Positions 10,840-21,665 of a DNA stretch of 64,000 nt are shown in pieces. Source of the stretch: Asterella californica. Lineage: Eukaryota; Streptophyta; Marchantiopsida; Marchantiales; Aytoniaceae. Both the position numbers and the translations under genes were made by a program. The DNA lies in the NCBI GenBank assembly GCA_036924285.1, contig JAYKYS010000007.1:5642001-5706000 (forward strand). Reading direction: 5' to 3'. Below the pieces are notes generated by a model. It did not search any database. It saw only the letters and a list, made by a program, of their open reading frames with translations, and was not told the DNA's origin. Position 1 is the first letter of the stretch. Each line of letters starts with the position of its first letter.

Positions 10840-11832
10840 GTGCGATCCGTGCGGGCACCTTGTTCCTTGCTCGAAGAAATCAAGCCCCTTCAAAACACTA
10901 TAACTGTTGCCCAGAGCGGTGGAGACCTTGACCTCGCTTGTTGGGGCTCGTTATGCAGGTTTCTACAGAAAGAGTGTCACAGTGGTCTTATCTCAGTTGA
11001 GAGAGGAGGCGTCTTGCTACATATCCATGTTCAGGGAGTGCTTTCTTTGCAAGCAAGTAGCACTATAGATGTGAAAAACCGTTTGATACTAATCTTAGGT
11101 TGGAAAGGGCCTAACAGACCCCTGCGAGGAGAAGTGTGCGTCAAGAAATTGAACAATCGTGGCCTTCATACTTTTGTAGTTATGATTGGCTACTGCATGA
11201 AAGACCAATCTGAGGTACACCATTGCTGTTCGATGAAAAACATAACTGATGCTATGCTTGCGGACGGCCAGGAACTGTTCATCCTGTTGGGGGCTGTAGA
11301 CATCAAAAATAGACTATAGCTGACTGCGAACAACATACTGCAACGGACGTTGCAGGTCAACAAATATAAGAGCCGGCACCCACTAGGCAACACACTGCGA
11401 ACTTCATTGAGGTCGATAGTTCAGTCACAGAAGTATTCTCCATCTTGTAAGTGGTTTATGGGGAATGAAATACAGCAAGCTCGTAGTGAAGCGTTGTGGA
11501 AGTCCATCGTCTTTTCAGAAACTGTGATCATAAGGGATATAGACATTATCTTCTTTTCGAATCAGCCGGACCGGAGGAGATACTTCTCACCTATTCTAGG
11601 TGAAGAGAAAGAACGCCTTCTCAGTTTATCTTCGCCCATAATGGACAACAATGGTCCACTGTTTGAAACTGTCAGGGCCTTCTCCGAGTTTATGCCGCTG
11701 TGTTCTGCTTATTTTCGAGACACGTCAGCCACACGTGCTGCTCAAGGTAGTGTACATATCCGCAACGAAGCACATACTTTTCAATTCTATTTTTTTTCTC
11801 TCACTATCTCTTACGGCTCTACGCAGAAGTAA
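10840..11832 (+). pseudogene. Rolling-circle replication initiator (HUH Rep-like) relic
   Basis: The reading at 10840-11319 contains HIHVQG at 11020-11037, the HUHUQ metal-binding motif II of Rep/HUH endonucleases. It also contains GYCMKD at 11188-11205, the Y-x-x-K catalytic motif III, about 55 residues later; this order and spacing are usual for CRESS-type and related Reps. An in-frame TAG at 11317-11319 interrupts it. The same frame then continues without a stop from 11320 to 11832, and the continuation (KNRL / LQVNKYKSRHPL) has counterparts in the second relic at 19266-19756. Such proteins nick single-stranded DNA and start rolling-circle replication of ssDNA viruses, plasmids or HUH transposons. 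No helicase Walker motif was found downstream. It may be an integrated ssDNA element or a Replitron-like transposon. The assignment rests on motifs seen by eye. Confidence 0.6.
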
Positions 11833-11944
11833 GCACGGAGGCTAGAGCCGCGTCAGGAGACCAGGAGCGAAGTGAGTAAGGAGTCAAGAGCAGAGGCCTT
11901 GTTCGACGTTTACATCATCCATCTCTGTAGTGCACAAGCACTAT

Positions 11945-12312
11945 ATGTATGGATTCTCTCTAGTTGTATTGTAGCTTGCCGAACCAGTTAGAAACTGTTA
12001 CGGTTATGGACGATGACATGGGTCAGTTTGTATGTATAGATTCTGTCTACTTGTGTTGTACCTCGCCAAATCAGTTTGAAACTGTTACGGTCATGGACGA
12101 ACTGTGTAGTGGCCTCTTCAAAGCCCCTACACTTGCTGTAGTTTTACCTCTAAGTCATAAATATTGCTACAGTTGCAGCTCCTCAGTTTCAGTGCACCTT
12201 CAATGATACAAGACTCTGGCAAAATGAATGCCCCTATGGCTGCTGTACATTTATCTCTAAGTCGTAAATTTTACTCCAGTTGCAGCTACTCAGTTTCTGT
12301 GCAGCTACTTAA
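11945..12312 (+). repeat. Two consecutive local tandem duplications
   Basis: A unit with GAAACTGTTACGG...ATGGACGA occurs at about 11945-12020 and again at about 12030-12100. A second unit with CCTCTAAGTCATAAAT...CAGTTGCAGCT occurs at about 12120-12195 and again at about 12230-12310. Copies differ by point changes and small indels. There is no coding potential. Confidence 0.7.
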
Positions 12313-13047
12313 CTTTGTAAGTAGCAAGTCGTAAATGAGAAAGAATAGACGTAATATTTTTGCATCTACGCAATTGTCAATAAAATGCGGATACTTTATT
12401 TCAACCTCAAACTCCAACATTTCATTGCTCTTCTTCTTTCACGTTTGTTTGACGAGACAAGAATATTTTGCCTAAATGACAATGCAAAGTTGCATTCTCG
12501 GAAGCAGTTCTGTGGAAGAAGTTGCTATGCGCACGGAGTAATACACAGAGAATAGGAAGACATGTAAGAAAAGAGAACGAGAAAAGGGTGCAAGATGAGA
12601 AACCTTTAATTTCCCTCTCGAGCACTAAAATTGTGAGAAAAGAATAATAAGAATAAAACAAGTGTGAAAAAAAAACATGGGAAATCGTTTCTTCCTTTCC
12701 TAAGCCATCCGAAAATTAATACCCCAGATGCAGCTAGCAAACTGAAACTTGAAAAAGGTGAATATACATGACTTAACATCTTCGTCACATCAAAGTGAAT
12801 AAGCAGCCACAATGAACTTTAGTCAGTAACGAGTGCTACACGACAAGCGATGAATTTGAGAATTTTATGATTGGCGAGGACGGTGGTTATGATTCTTTGT
12901 GGCTTCTAACTTATAATTTTTTCGTTTTTATCGTAAGCTCTTGCCCCAGAAATATCGCACACGATGACTTCTATTATAGCTGAAAATCAGTTCCAAGCTG
13001 TCAAGCTCTTTTATCGTAAACTCTTGCTCCAGAGATATCGCACGCAG
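12313..13047. other. AT-rich stretch, no gene seen
   Basis: No supportable reading. It contains the word GTGAATAAGCAGCC at 12796-12809, which recurs at 13586 and 15525. A degenerate 100-bp-scale duplication (ATCGTAA...CTCTTGC...AGATATCGCAC) begins near 12930. Confidence 0.4.
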
Positions 13048-13182
13048 TGACTTCTGTTATACTTAATCAGGTGATCTCAACACGTGGACATATGGTAGTA
13101 GATCGAAGCAATCGACTTCTATTATAGCTTAATCAGGTGAGCTCAACACGTGGACATATGGTAGTAGATCGAAGCAATCGAT
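13048..13182 (+). repeat. Tandem duplication, ~69 bp unit
   Basis: Two copies of a block containing CAACACGTGGACATATGG and TAGTAGATCGAAGCAATCGA, almost identical, in direct orientation. The CACGTG core makes each copy a G-box-like word, but no gene starts nearby. Confidence 0.75.
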
Positions 13183-13254
13183 GATATTTTTAAACTTGGA
13201 CTGCAGAGCTTTGACTCGTACACTCATATGACGTAATGGCAATGGTTATAGAGA

Positions 13255-13385
13255 CCTAGCCGGGAGAGTTCGAATCTTGTTCACTTCAGAAGCTCTGCTT
13301 CTATAACTAGCCGGGAGAGGTCGAATGTTGTTGACTTCAGAACGGGAGAGTTCGAATGTATTGTTCACTTCAGAAGCCCTGCTCC
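13255..13385 (+). repeat. Short triplicated block
   Basis: Three imperfect copies of CCGGGAGAG(T/G)TCGAAT...TTGTTCACTTCAGAA in direct orientation, 30-60 bp apart. No coding potential. Confidence 0.65.
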
Positions 13386-13829
13386 TTGTAATCTTCAAGG
13401 AGTTGAATTAACATCAGTCCAGAAAATCCTATAAGGATATTGATTATAAAAAAGATTTAGAGGGGTGTATCCATTATTCTGATGATGCGAAATCAAGTTA
13501 AAATGACTTATGATTGGTTTGACTTAAAAATAATGTATGTGAAAAATCAACCAAACTTACATACATTGAACAGACTGAGAATAGGTGAATAAGCAGCCTC
13601 GACAGTAATCACAGTGAATAAGCATCCCAAATGGCGAAACGCAGAAAGAAAATCATTTTATGCCGGAGGGTACTCATTTTTGCCCAACCTCTTCGTTAAC
13701 CCGCCTCTATTCTTAACGGCCACACTGCTACGACATTTTAATTCTCGTTTGGATTCTATTTTTGGTGTATCGGCACTTTTCTCGCGTACTCCCACAAGTC
13801 TTTTTTCTCGGGAGCCGTTTCTTGACGTT
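13386..13829. other. No gene supported
   Basis: Contains GTGAATAAGCAGCC near 13586 and a near-copy (GTGAATAAGCATCC) at 13614. A 96-codon reading starts here but is serine/phenylalanine-rich without recognisable features and runs into a tandem repeat. Confidence 0.35.
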
Positions 13830-14290
13830 CATTTATCGTGGGGTCGGAGCTGTCGCCGTGTAAGGCTTGTTTTCTCTTCTCTGCTCTTCGCGCAAGAGCT
13901 GTAACCCTACCTCGCTGTCTTGTTTGTCTCGCGTTAATTTACCGTGGGATCCGAGCTCTCGCCGTCCGACTTTTTTTTCGCTGCTGTTCGAGCGAGAGCT
14001 CTAACCCTACCTCGCATTCTTGCGGAGCCCCTGCTTTTGGCAGAGAAATTGCTGGATCAATATCGGAAAGGCATCTTCGTTGCGGTGGAGGGTGACAAGC
14101 AATATCAGAAGGGATCTTCCTTTCGCTAAAGGATGGCAGACACCCTTTCGCTGGAGGGTGGCAAGCAATATCTGAAGGGGATCTTCCTTTGGCTGGAGGG
14201 TGGCAAGCAGTTTGCAGAAGAGGGTGGTAAGCAATATCGGGAAGGGATATTCTTTTCGCTGGAGGATCGCAAATCTATTGCCGTTCTTCA
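13830..14290 (+). repeat. Two tandem-repeat patches (107 bp and ~55-60 bp units)
   Basis: From 13830 a unit beginning TTTATCGTGGGGTCGGAGC is repeated from 13937 as TTTACCGTGGGATCCGAGC (offset 107). From about 14065 to 14285 a shorter unit is present in four to five degenerate copies: GGTGGCAAGCAATATC...GAAGGGATCTTCCTTTCGC. A lone further copy of the short unit lies at 14757-14800. Confidence 0.7.
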
Positions 14291-14835
14291 TTCAGGAATC
14301 TGAGCTGCATGAAAATTTACAAGTTCAAAAGGACCTTCTACAGTATAGATGTAATCCTGTAAGGTTTTTGACAGGATTCTTTTATTCAGTCGTGCAGACC
14401 TACGAAGAAAAGAATCTAAGAAAGAACCGGGTGCAGAGGATTGAGAAGAGGATAGTGCATTGGGACGAAGTGCGGAAAGAGATGGAACTAGAAGGAAAGA
14501 TGAGTTACGTGAACAAATTTCAGTATGTCTCGTTTGATACGTAATAGGCAGTATACTTGTACCCATAAGAGGAGAAAGGGTATTTGAACTCTTGACCGTT
14601 GGAGATGAAAGTGGCTGAAGACGACTGAATGTGGGAGAAAGTGAAGGATCATGAAGATTAGACTCCGGGAAGATATTCAGTTTTAGTTTCAGAATCTAAT
14701 AAGGAGGTCATGAGTTGTCATGAGTAGAAATTGCTGGTTCAGGTAGAACGAACATACGACAAGCAATACCGGAAGGAGATCTTGCTGTCGCTAGAGAGTT
14801 ATATGCACATATTACGTAGCACTTAATATGTAGAC

Positions 14836-15090
14836 TTAGCAAAACAGTCATGTGTAGACTGTCGCTACTTTTTTCGTCCTTGACCTCTGTACACGGTTTA
14901 ATACCGAGAAAGTTTACACTATGGAGACTCCAAGGTGAACTGTTCTTGATCTCACTTTCTATAGACTTAGCAATACTGTCATGTGTAGACGGTCGTTACT
15001 TTTCTCGTCGTTGAGCTCTGTACACTGTTTAATACCGAGAAAGTTTACGCAGTGGAGGCTCGAAGGTGAACTGTTCTTGATCTCACTTTC
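14836..15090 (+). repeat. Tandem duplication, offset 126 bp
   Basis: The block CTTAGCAAAACAGTCATGTG...GTGAACTGTTCTTGATCTCA is repeated with about 90 percent identity by eye starting near 14962. Nothing in it suggests a gene. Confidence 0.8.
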
Positions 15091-16229
15091 AATACCTACT
15101 TAGCAGACAATATACATAGAAAGTAAAGCTTAGTAAAGCAGGCAGCGCAGTTAATCTTTGTCACAGAGCTTCCTATCGCGCGCTATGAAATAAATGTTAG
15201 TTTGCTACAGTTCCCGTTGTAGCGGTATGGAATAAATGATTTTGAAAGAAATTTCGACTGAGAACGTCTTTAAGTGGTGCACAGCGCACAGGAAAAATCC
15301 CTCCAGTAGATGGCCTAGCCGAGAAGAACGCGGCAGTCGACTTGCCTTTTTTCGCACGACAGTAGAATTCTTTGTATTGAAGCACACAGTTCACGTTCTC
15401 AGGAACCAAGAAAGCAGAATGGAATTAAAAATTAGGGCCTCCCCATCACTCTACACGAATGAAAAAACCAGGTTCAGTATTAATTTATTACTTCAACGCG
15501 ACTTAACTTGGAAGATGGAGGAGGTGAATAAGCAGCCTCACAAACTGAAACAGAATGTATCACTCTTCTCGAATTCGCGTCCTTTGCTTCTCTAGATCTC
15601 TTCTGTTTTAAATCCATGAATTTGCCTCCATCGCCAGACGGGTCCAGCTTCCTACCGTCGAAGTGACCGTTCTCTACTAAATCGCATTTTACAGACACTA
15701 CCGGACAAGAATCAGTCATCTCCCGGACACACACGGATCTACTACTACTTCCTCGTAAGCTCTTGTCCAATAGAGAGATCAGCACCTACACCGATAGAAA
15801 AGAAAAGGGACAAAGGCTATTCGAAAGTAGAACTTTTGACGTTTTCAGCTCGCCGTGCTGAAAAGTTCGTGCTTGTGGGCCTGCTGAACGAAGGGAGAAG
15901 AGGCCGCCCCTGCCTCCACTGCGCGTCGCGGTTTCCGCCACATATGCTTGATCTTTCTACCTTTTCCGGTTTTACGTACGACCGAGTGTAGACACAACAT
16001 CAGCAAGCAGGCGTTGACGTTGTACATGTTGCTGATGTGTTCATAAGCTTTTTGAAATGCCGTAAACTCTTTTGCCTCCACCTGCCAGCTTAATCAAGAG
16101 TTGACTTGTAAGTCTATGACGTCGGAAAGGACTTTCCGTCGTGTTCTGTACACGGAGGCCAGATCTGTACTTTCTGTTGTCAAAGCTCCAAAATAGCTAA
16201 ATTGGCAAAACAATTACTAACAAACGTCT
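15091..16229. other. Stretch without a supported gene
   Basis: Short readings on both strands show no conserved features. It contains the fourth GTGAATAAGCAGCC word at 15525-15538, here followed by TCACAAACTGAAAC; CAAACTGAAAC also accompanies the 12.8 kb copy. The last ~60 bases before the tRNA contain CAA motifs (ACAATTACTAACAAACG), typical just upstream of plant tRNA genes. Confidence 0.4.
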
Positions 16230-16301
16230 GCCGACCTAGCTCAGTGGTAGAGCGCGTGGCTTTTAACCACGTGGTCGTGGGTTCGATCCCCACGGTCGGC
16301 G
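16230..16301 (+). tRNA. tRNA-Lys (anticodon UUU)
   Basis: A 72-nt cloverleaf with all stems intact. Acceptor GCCGACC pairs with GGTCGGC, discriminator G at 16301. D arm GCTC...GAGC. Anticodon stem CGTGG/CCACG around the loop CTTTTAA, giving anticodon TTT. T arm GTGGG-TTCGATC-CCCAC. No CCA is encoded, as expected for a nuclear gene. A box TAGCTCAGTGGTAGAGC and B box GGTTCGATCCC supply the RNA polymerase III promoter. CAA motifs lie upstream, and a TTTT run about 60 bases downstream (near 16360) may be the terminator, which is rather distant. No introns. Confidence 0.97.
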
Positions 16302-19265
16302 GTGGATCGGCGACGAGCAAATAATCAAATCAGCTGTATGAAAGGTCAGACTAAATCCTGCCTTTTACCGCGGCAACGACACAACATGCTCCGCGGCCGC
16401 ACTACGTCGTGAATACCGGGAGATAGGATTTTGAAAAATGTCTCGTATCATACGTTATGTAGGCACACTTTTTAACGCAGTAAAACACGTTTTACGTTTC
16501 CTGTTATATAACTACAGTACCGTACTTTTAGGGCAACTTCGTCAGAAAATAATTGCGACAAAAGGTCATGTACAATATCTTTTATATTAAGTGAGTGGAA
16601 TGCAGAAATCAATCCCTAAAAACTGTTAAATGTAGCATATTTGAATGAACAATGAACGTAATATGAGAAAAATTCTCGAAGAAGATTCCAAAGTAGACCA
16701 AATTATTATGTTTTCATTTTTTTAAGTGCCGAATTCCATTGTAAGAGAAAAAGAAAACAAGTTCCGAATCTGACCTCGAGGTACGGGTATCATACGCTAT
16801 ATAAGCGAATCGAAACGAAATATAATACTACACACATTCTTATCATTTACACATTTTAACAAAAAATAATAATGATCTTATGATTATAACAAGGTGCTGC
16901 GCTTGCAGTGGAACTTGCTAAGCATTTGAGATTTATCTAAATCTTAACTCTTCTTCCCTTCCTCTAACTTTCATCTAATAGGATAATATATTAAAAAAAT
17001 CTTTAATGTTTTTGAGATTCACAATAGAGGGATAGCTATACATAATCTTTCCAAGGGCAAATTTAAACTAGTTTAGATGAACAATAAACTATACTACATG
17101 AATGTATTGTTTATATATATATATGCTACATTGAACCCTAAGTATATGTATAAAAGTGAAAAAAATATGCTCTATCCTGTTTATTTTAGGATAGGAAAAC
17201 GATATTATTTTGTTTCAAAGACTCACCAAAATTTAATGTAATATTTTTCAATTGTGAAGTTAATCACATTGTAAAGCTATGAGAGATAGCTTTGATTTGA
17301 ATCTTAATTTAACAACATTATTTCTAACAAAAAAATCTTATCAGCAAGAGTAAATTTAAATATGTGTTCACTTTTTTGAATTTATCCTCAGATAAACTAT
17401 CTGCAAAATAAAAACATCCAGTTTACAATATCTATAACGGGGTAACTAGGTTCTACTGGTAACTGCCCCCGGGTTCTATCGGTAACGGGGCTCCTGGGTA
17501 CCTGTTGCTTGCAATATCAGAGTTCTGACTGGAGTCTCCTCGAAAGAATATTTCCTCTAATGGCTTTTTGTAGCAGGAAGGGGGTTAGTTAAGGGAATAT
17601 CTAAAGTTTATTTGTATATAAACACAAAAAATTCCATCGTCTCTTTCACTTTTTGTCTTGTTCATTTTTTTTCACATAATCGAAGGTTAGCTATGCAAAT
17701 GCATAGCAACAAAATGTCTCCTTTGTTATTCAATCCCTTGATCCTACGACCATTAGGGATTCCAAACTGGTGTAAAATGATTACTTCATGGTATGTAATC
17801 TTTTTCTATATGTACCAAAATTTATTTGCATCATTTTCTTACAACCCCAGTGTCCCGGTAAGTACTCCTGGTAACATAAGGACCATTTTCTTCGAGTTCA
17901 TTTTTAGAGAACCAAAAAGTCTACCGTTAAGCACATAATACTCTAACTGAGAATAATGAGAATGAAACCTGTGAAATAATCATGTAAATCAAAGCTGATC
18001 ATGAGCTGTACACTTGTAATTCACCTCAAAGCAAACTGATTACAACTGGTTGAAAAATATAAACATGAAGTTTTAGGGTTTCTTGGACCCCGAGATAGTC
18101 TTTGGGAATGTATATTGAGCCTGGCTCTCGAGTTATCTCTGGACGGTAGAGACACAATATATAATTTTCAGAAATGAATGTCCCGCTAAGAGTAAGAGAA
18201 GGTCTTACGTGATAGTATTTTCTTTATCCTAGTATCGTAAAGAGACTAAAATATGCCTGCAGTTATGAATTTCTTAGGCATCTGGATATGGCATCTTTAT
18301 CAATTTTTATACGCTGTAGGGCTGAATTCACAAATTGTAAAGTTTTATTCCTTTGGGTTCTTTCGTTGGTTGAAAGTTCTCTTGTCTAAAGGAGATAATT
18401 TTTAATATGCAGCAGGAAATGCTTATCTTGTATATGTGCGGTGAACTGTCTGTAAATGTTGCAAACATTGTGCACGAAACTGTGGATTCTAGTGTGCAAG
18501 AGTCAAAATTGTAATTTGTGGATAAATGATATATTTTTTCCTCATGTCTCTAAACCAAAACAAACTTTCAATCTATGTAGAAGCAAGAAGTTGTTGATTG
18601 TGTGTGTCGAAAATGCAGGAGCTGTTGACATAAGTTGCCCGAGCGCTTCACAAAGAAAGACGTTGTAATACATGGATTTAGTATATGGAGCAAGTGTCCG
18701 GTTCTAAGTTGGCGTTCTCGTCAGTCTTTCCCTGCTATCATTTACGTTCGATGTGAAAAGTAGATTCGAAAGTCTGTTGTCACTGTCGTTACTTATGAGA
18801 GTGAGTGGAATAACTCAAAAGATAGGTACGACGGTGTCTGGTACTTCAGTATCGGGCTGAGTTGTAGCACGAGGAGTATGCCAAAAGTAAATAATGTAAT
18901 CGCTACAGGTAAAAAAAACATCAGGTGCTGATCGAATAACAAAAATATTACCAGCGATAGTAGCCGTATTTGGACCCATAGGTCTTGCCAAGGCACTGTA
19001 AAGTGGAACGTACTCTCCCAATGCTTGTGGAGGCGAAGCTGCATCTGGCACCGAAGCTGAGTAAGAGGACGTACTTCTCAGCGTCGTGTTTCTTCTTGGA
19101 AGTACCTACCACGTGCAGACGTCTGTCAGAAAAAATATTATCAATATCTATGGTGGTAATCGGTCTCGGATGTATATAGCAGTTTCAAAAAAATCGAATC
19201 TATTGAATGCGAGGGACCATTAACCATCTTGTCGATGATGTATATTTCTCAGAGTTGATCATAGA
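16302..19265. other. AT-rich intergenic stretch, no gene supported
   Basis: Low-complexity AT-rich DNA with only short readings. Around 17440-17500 a small imperfect tandem (GGTTCTACTGGTAAC / GGTTCTATCGGTAAC) is visible. A minus-strand reading at about 18815-19051 (…ALARPMGPNTATIAGN…) has balanced composition and sits directly beyond the second Rep relic. It may be a further piece of that element, but I cannot identify it. Confidence 0.4.
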
Positions 19266-19756
19266 TCATAAGCAATGTCGGAGGCCGGTCCTTAGAGGAT
19301 GCTTGGTCCAGTACTTGTTAAACTGCAGAGCTCGCACCATCAGATTGAAGTAATTCAGTTCTACTCGATTTTTCGTATTCGCTGCACCGCGCAAGTGTTA
19401 GTAACTGTCTTGTCATCGTTGAGCGTAGTTTCGATTTTCATTATAGCATGATGATGCTTTTCAGTAGAGTCCTTCATATAATATATGTGCATGCCGATGA
19501 ATGTATGTAATCTTCTGTTAGTTTTCGACAGAGACTGTACAGACGGCTTGGACAAGTGTTACTTTACATTACTCGTGCGAGCTTTGAATCTCCTTCTGAT
19601 TAAGATCCAATCGCATAGACAACAATCCAACCTTTGGACATCATATCTAGATTTGAAAATATATCTTGAATCCACAAGAAGTATGGTCAAACCGAGAAAG
19701 TATTCACGGACTTGTGGGCCAAATGTCACAAGATGATGCATGTTATGAATGTGCAT
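19266..19756 (-). pseudogene. Second HUH Rep-like relic, frameshifted
   Basis: On the minus strand, RRLHTFIGMHIYYMKDSTEK (near 19440-19510) aligns with the RGLHTFVVMIGYCMKDQSEV segment of the relic at 10840-11832, including the Y-x-x-K catalytic motif. A frameshift near 19390 moves the homology to another frame, where a KNRV...LQFNKYWTKHPLRT segment matches KNRL...LQVNKYKSRHPL of the first copy. The upstream motif II could not be found, so only the C-terminal half of the endonuclease survives. The strong divergence between the copies suggests separate, old insertions rather than a recent duplication. Confidence 0.55.
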
Positions 19757-19824
19757 CTATATTGTTGATAGAGAACTTCAATATGTCTCTCACTCGATTC
19801 CAGGAGAACTAGATCGCTCTCTGA

Positions 19825-19866
19825 GACCTTGAACATTTTTCTTCGTGAAGAAAAATGTTCAAGGTC
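19825..19866. repeat. Perfect 20-bp hairpin with 2-nt loop
   Basis: Bases 19825-19844 and 19847-19866 are exact reverse complements (GACCTTGAACATTTTTCTTC on the left arm), separated only by GT. It lies 70 bases beyond the Rep relic. Such a near-palindrome is unlikely by chance. Confidence 0.9.
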
Positions 19867-20252
19867 TTTCGTTGACCTCAGACATCAACATGAGATCTCA
19901 TCAGAAAATCCACACAAAATCATTACGTGATATTAGTTGAGGCATAAAATTACACCTCAGTTCTTCACGTGGACGATTCCAGAAAAGTAGGGGTAGATCA
20001 CCTTCCTCTAGTTCTTACACTCGATTACACATGGGCCCTAATATCTCTAGTGTCTACAGCCTTAGAAGATAAACGTCGATACACGAAGTCTCATCAGAAC
20101 AAATATTTGATCTTTATGGATGCGAGATGGGGGGATTTATCACAATCCCTCTAAATTTTCTACTCAGACCTAAAGGAGTTATGAAATCGATTGAAAAAAA
20201 AATCTTTTGAGAGAAACAGAGATTACGTATCATATCATATTTTGCATGCTAG

Positions 20253-20286
20253 TTGTCTAGAAAAACACGAGGAGATATCATGAGTT

Positions 20287-20341
<55 letters not shown>

Positions 20342-21665
20342 CAACAATGAGAACAAAATACGCAAGATAGACATGAGTGGTCTATAATCTGCACCCAATC
20401 TCTTGAAGCAAACCTCCAAATCCCAACCTTGATCCAAAACTATCAAAGCGTAGCTCAAAGTAAAAATAATAACCATTTGCTAACAAGCTTGGCAATAGTT
20501 TGAAACACAAAAACTGAACCCTGATCCAAAACACATCCATGTACAAGTCTCTAGCAAAAGCTAGCTACCACAAGTCACACATAACCAACTACAACTCTCA
20601 TGATCCATAATGACAAAAATCGTAACGAAGGAATCGAAGAAAATCTATTTGAGAATTTTATATTTTCTTCTGAAAGTCTTCAGATATCATTAGGGTCTTC
20701 CTTCTTGACTCCATTAGTTCTAAGAACCCTCATATCAGACTCTCGATAGTCGAGATATCTTCGAATTCATATGATCGAACCTCCAAAACTTCCTCTCTAG
20801 CGGTTAAAATCATGTACATCCATAAAACGGACCGCCTGATATGAGATACATATTCTCTTAGAGGTAGATCTGGCTATCTTGATCCTAACGACACTCCAAA
20901 AAAGCAGTTTGGAATTTCCATCGTGAAGAACGATGAGAAATTTGGTCCTAAGGAGTAAAATATTGACATAAATCGATCTCTTAAGACTTAATTTCTCTCG
21001 GCACGTCCAAAACAACAATCCAATCCACGTACGGTCTTCTCCTATGCATAGATGAAGACCTCCTGTCACGTAGATATCAAGAATGAAGAGCTTAGTCTCA
21101 AGATCGTGAAGAACAACTTAACCTCAGATCGCAAAAGAACACAAATCGACGTAATCATCTCCTTGCGAACCAATTTCCCTCACATCTCTCAAATCATCTA
21201 GTGAAACTTCGTATCTATTTTAATTTCCTGGAGAACTCAATGTTTTGATCACGATGGATCCAAAGACAACAAATTTAGACTATGGAACGGTCCGAACTGT
21301 CAAATTATCTTTCGTAGGCAACTAAATCACTCCAAATCTCTTTTCTTATATATTAATTTCTCTCAGAACACACAACATTCTATGCGTAGCCTACATAGAT
21401 ATGAATCCAATGACACCTTGTGTGCATGCATTGGACATTTGAATCTTTCAAATTGTCTATTGATCGTAGATACAAGTTAACCTTTTAAGCTGCACCTTTA
21501 CGTCAATTCACAATACGTGCCTTCAACCATGGTAATGACCAAGTAGCCCCCTTGTGTTCTTAGTATAACGTCAGGAATCATAAATATCCAATTAGCATCC
21601 ACAAACTAGAGTCTAACTTGATTTCTCATCTTTCGAATATCATAATTCTATCATTAAGCTTCCCT
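20253..21665 (-). repeat. Old LTR fragment of the same retrotransposon family
   Basis: Collinear with the LTRs at 2219-4232 and 6725-8746 but strongly diverged. It shows the conserved near-terminal block (GTCTAGAAAAACACGAGGAG), the AAAGCGTAGCTCAAAG stretch, the AAAAGCTAGCTACCACAAG stretch, and the start of the subrepeat region near 21610-21660. The 5' part of the LTR is missing. An AG microsatellite interrupts it. Confidence 0.75.
20289..20337. repeat. (AG)n microsatellite
   Basis: About 24 uninterrupted AG units inside the old LTR fragment, at a place where the intact LTRs have a short AGAGA tract, so it grew by slippage from LTR sequence. Confidence 0.95.

Noticed and set aside
17612..17938. 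108-codon plus-strand reading
   Set aside because: Phe-rich translation of AT-rich DNA without conserved features.
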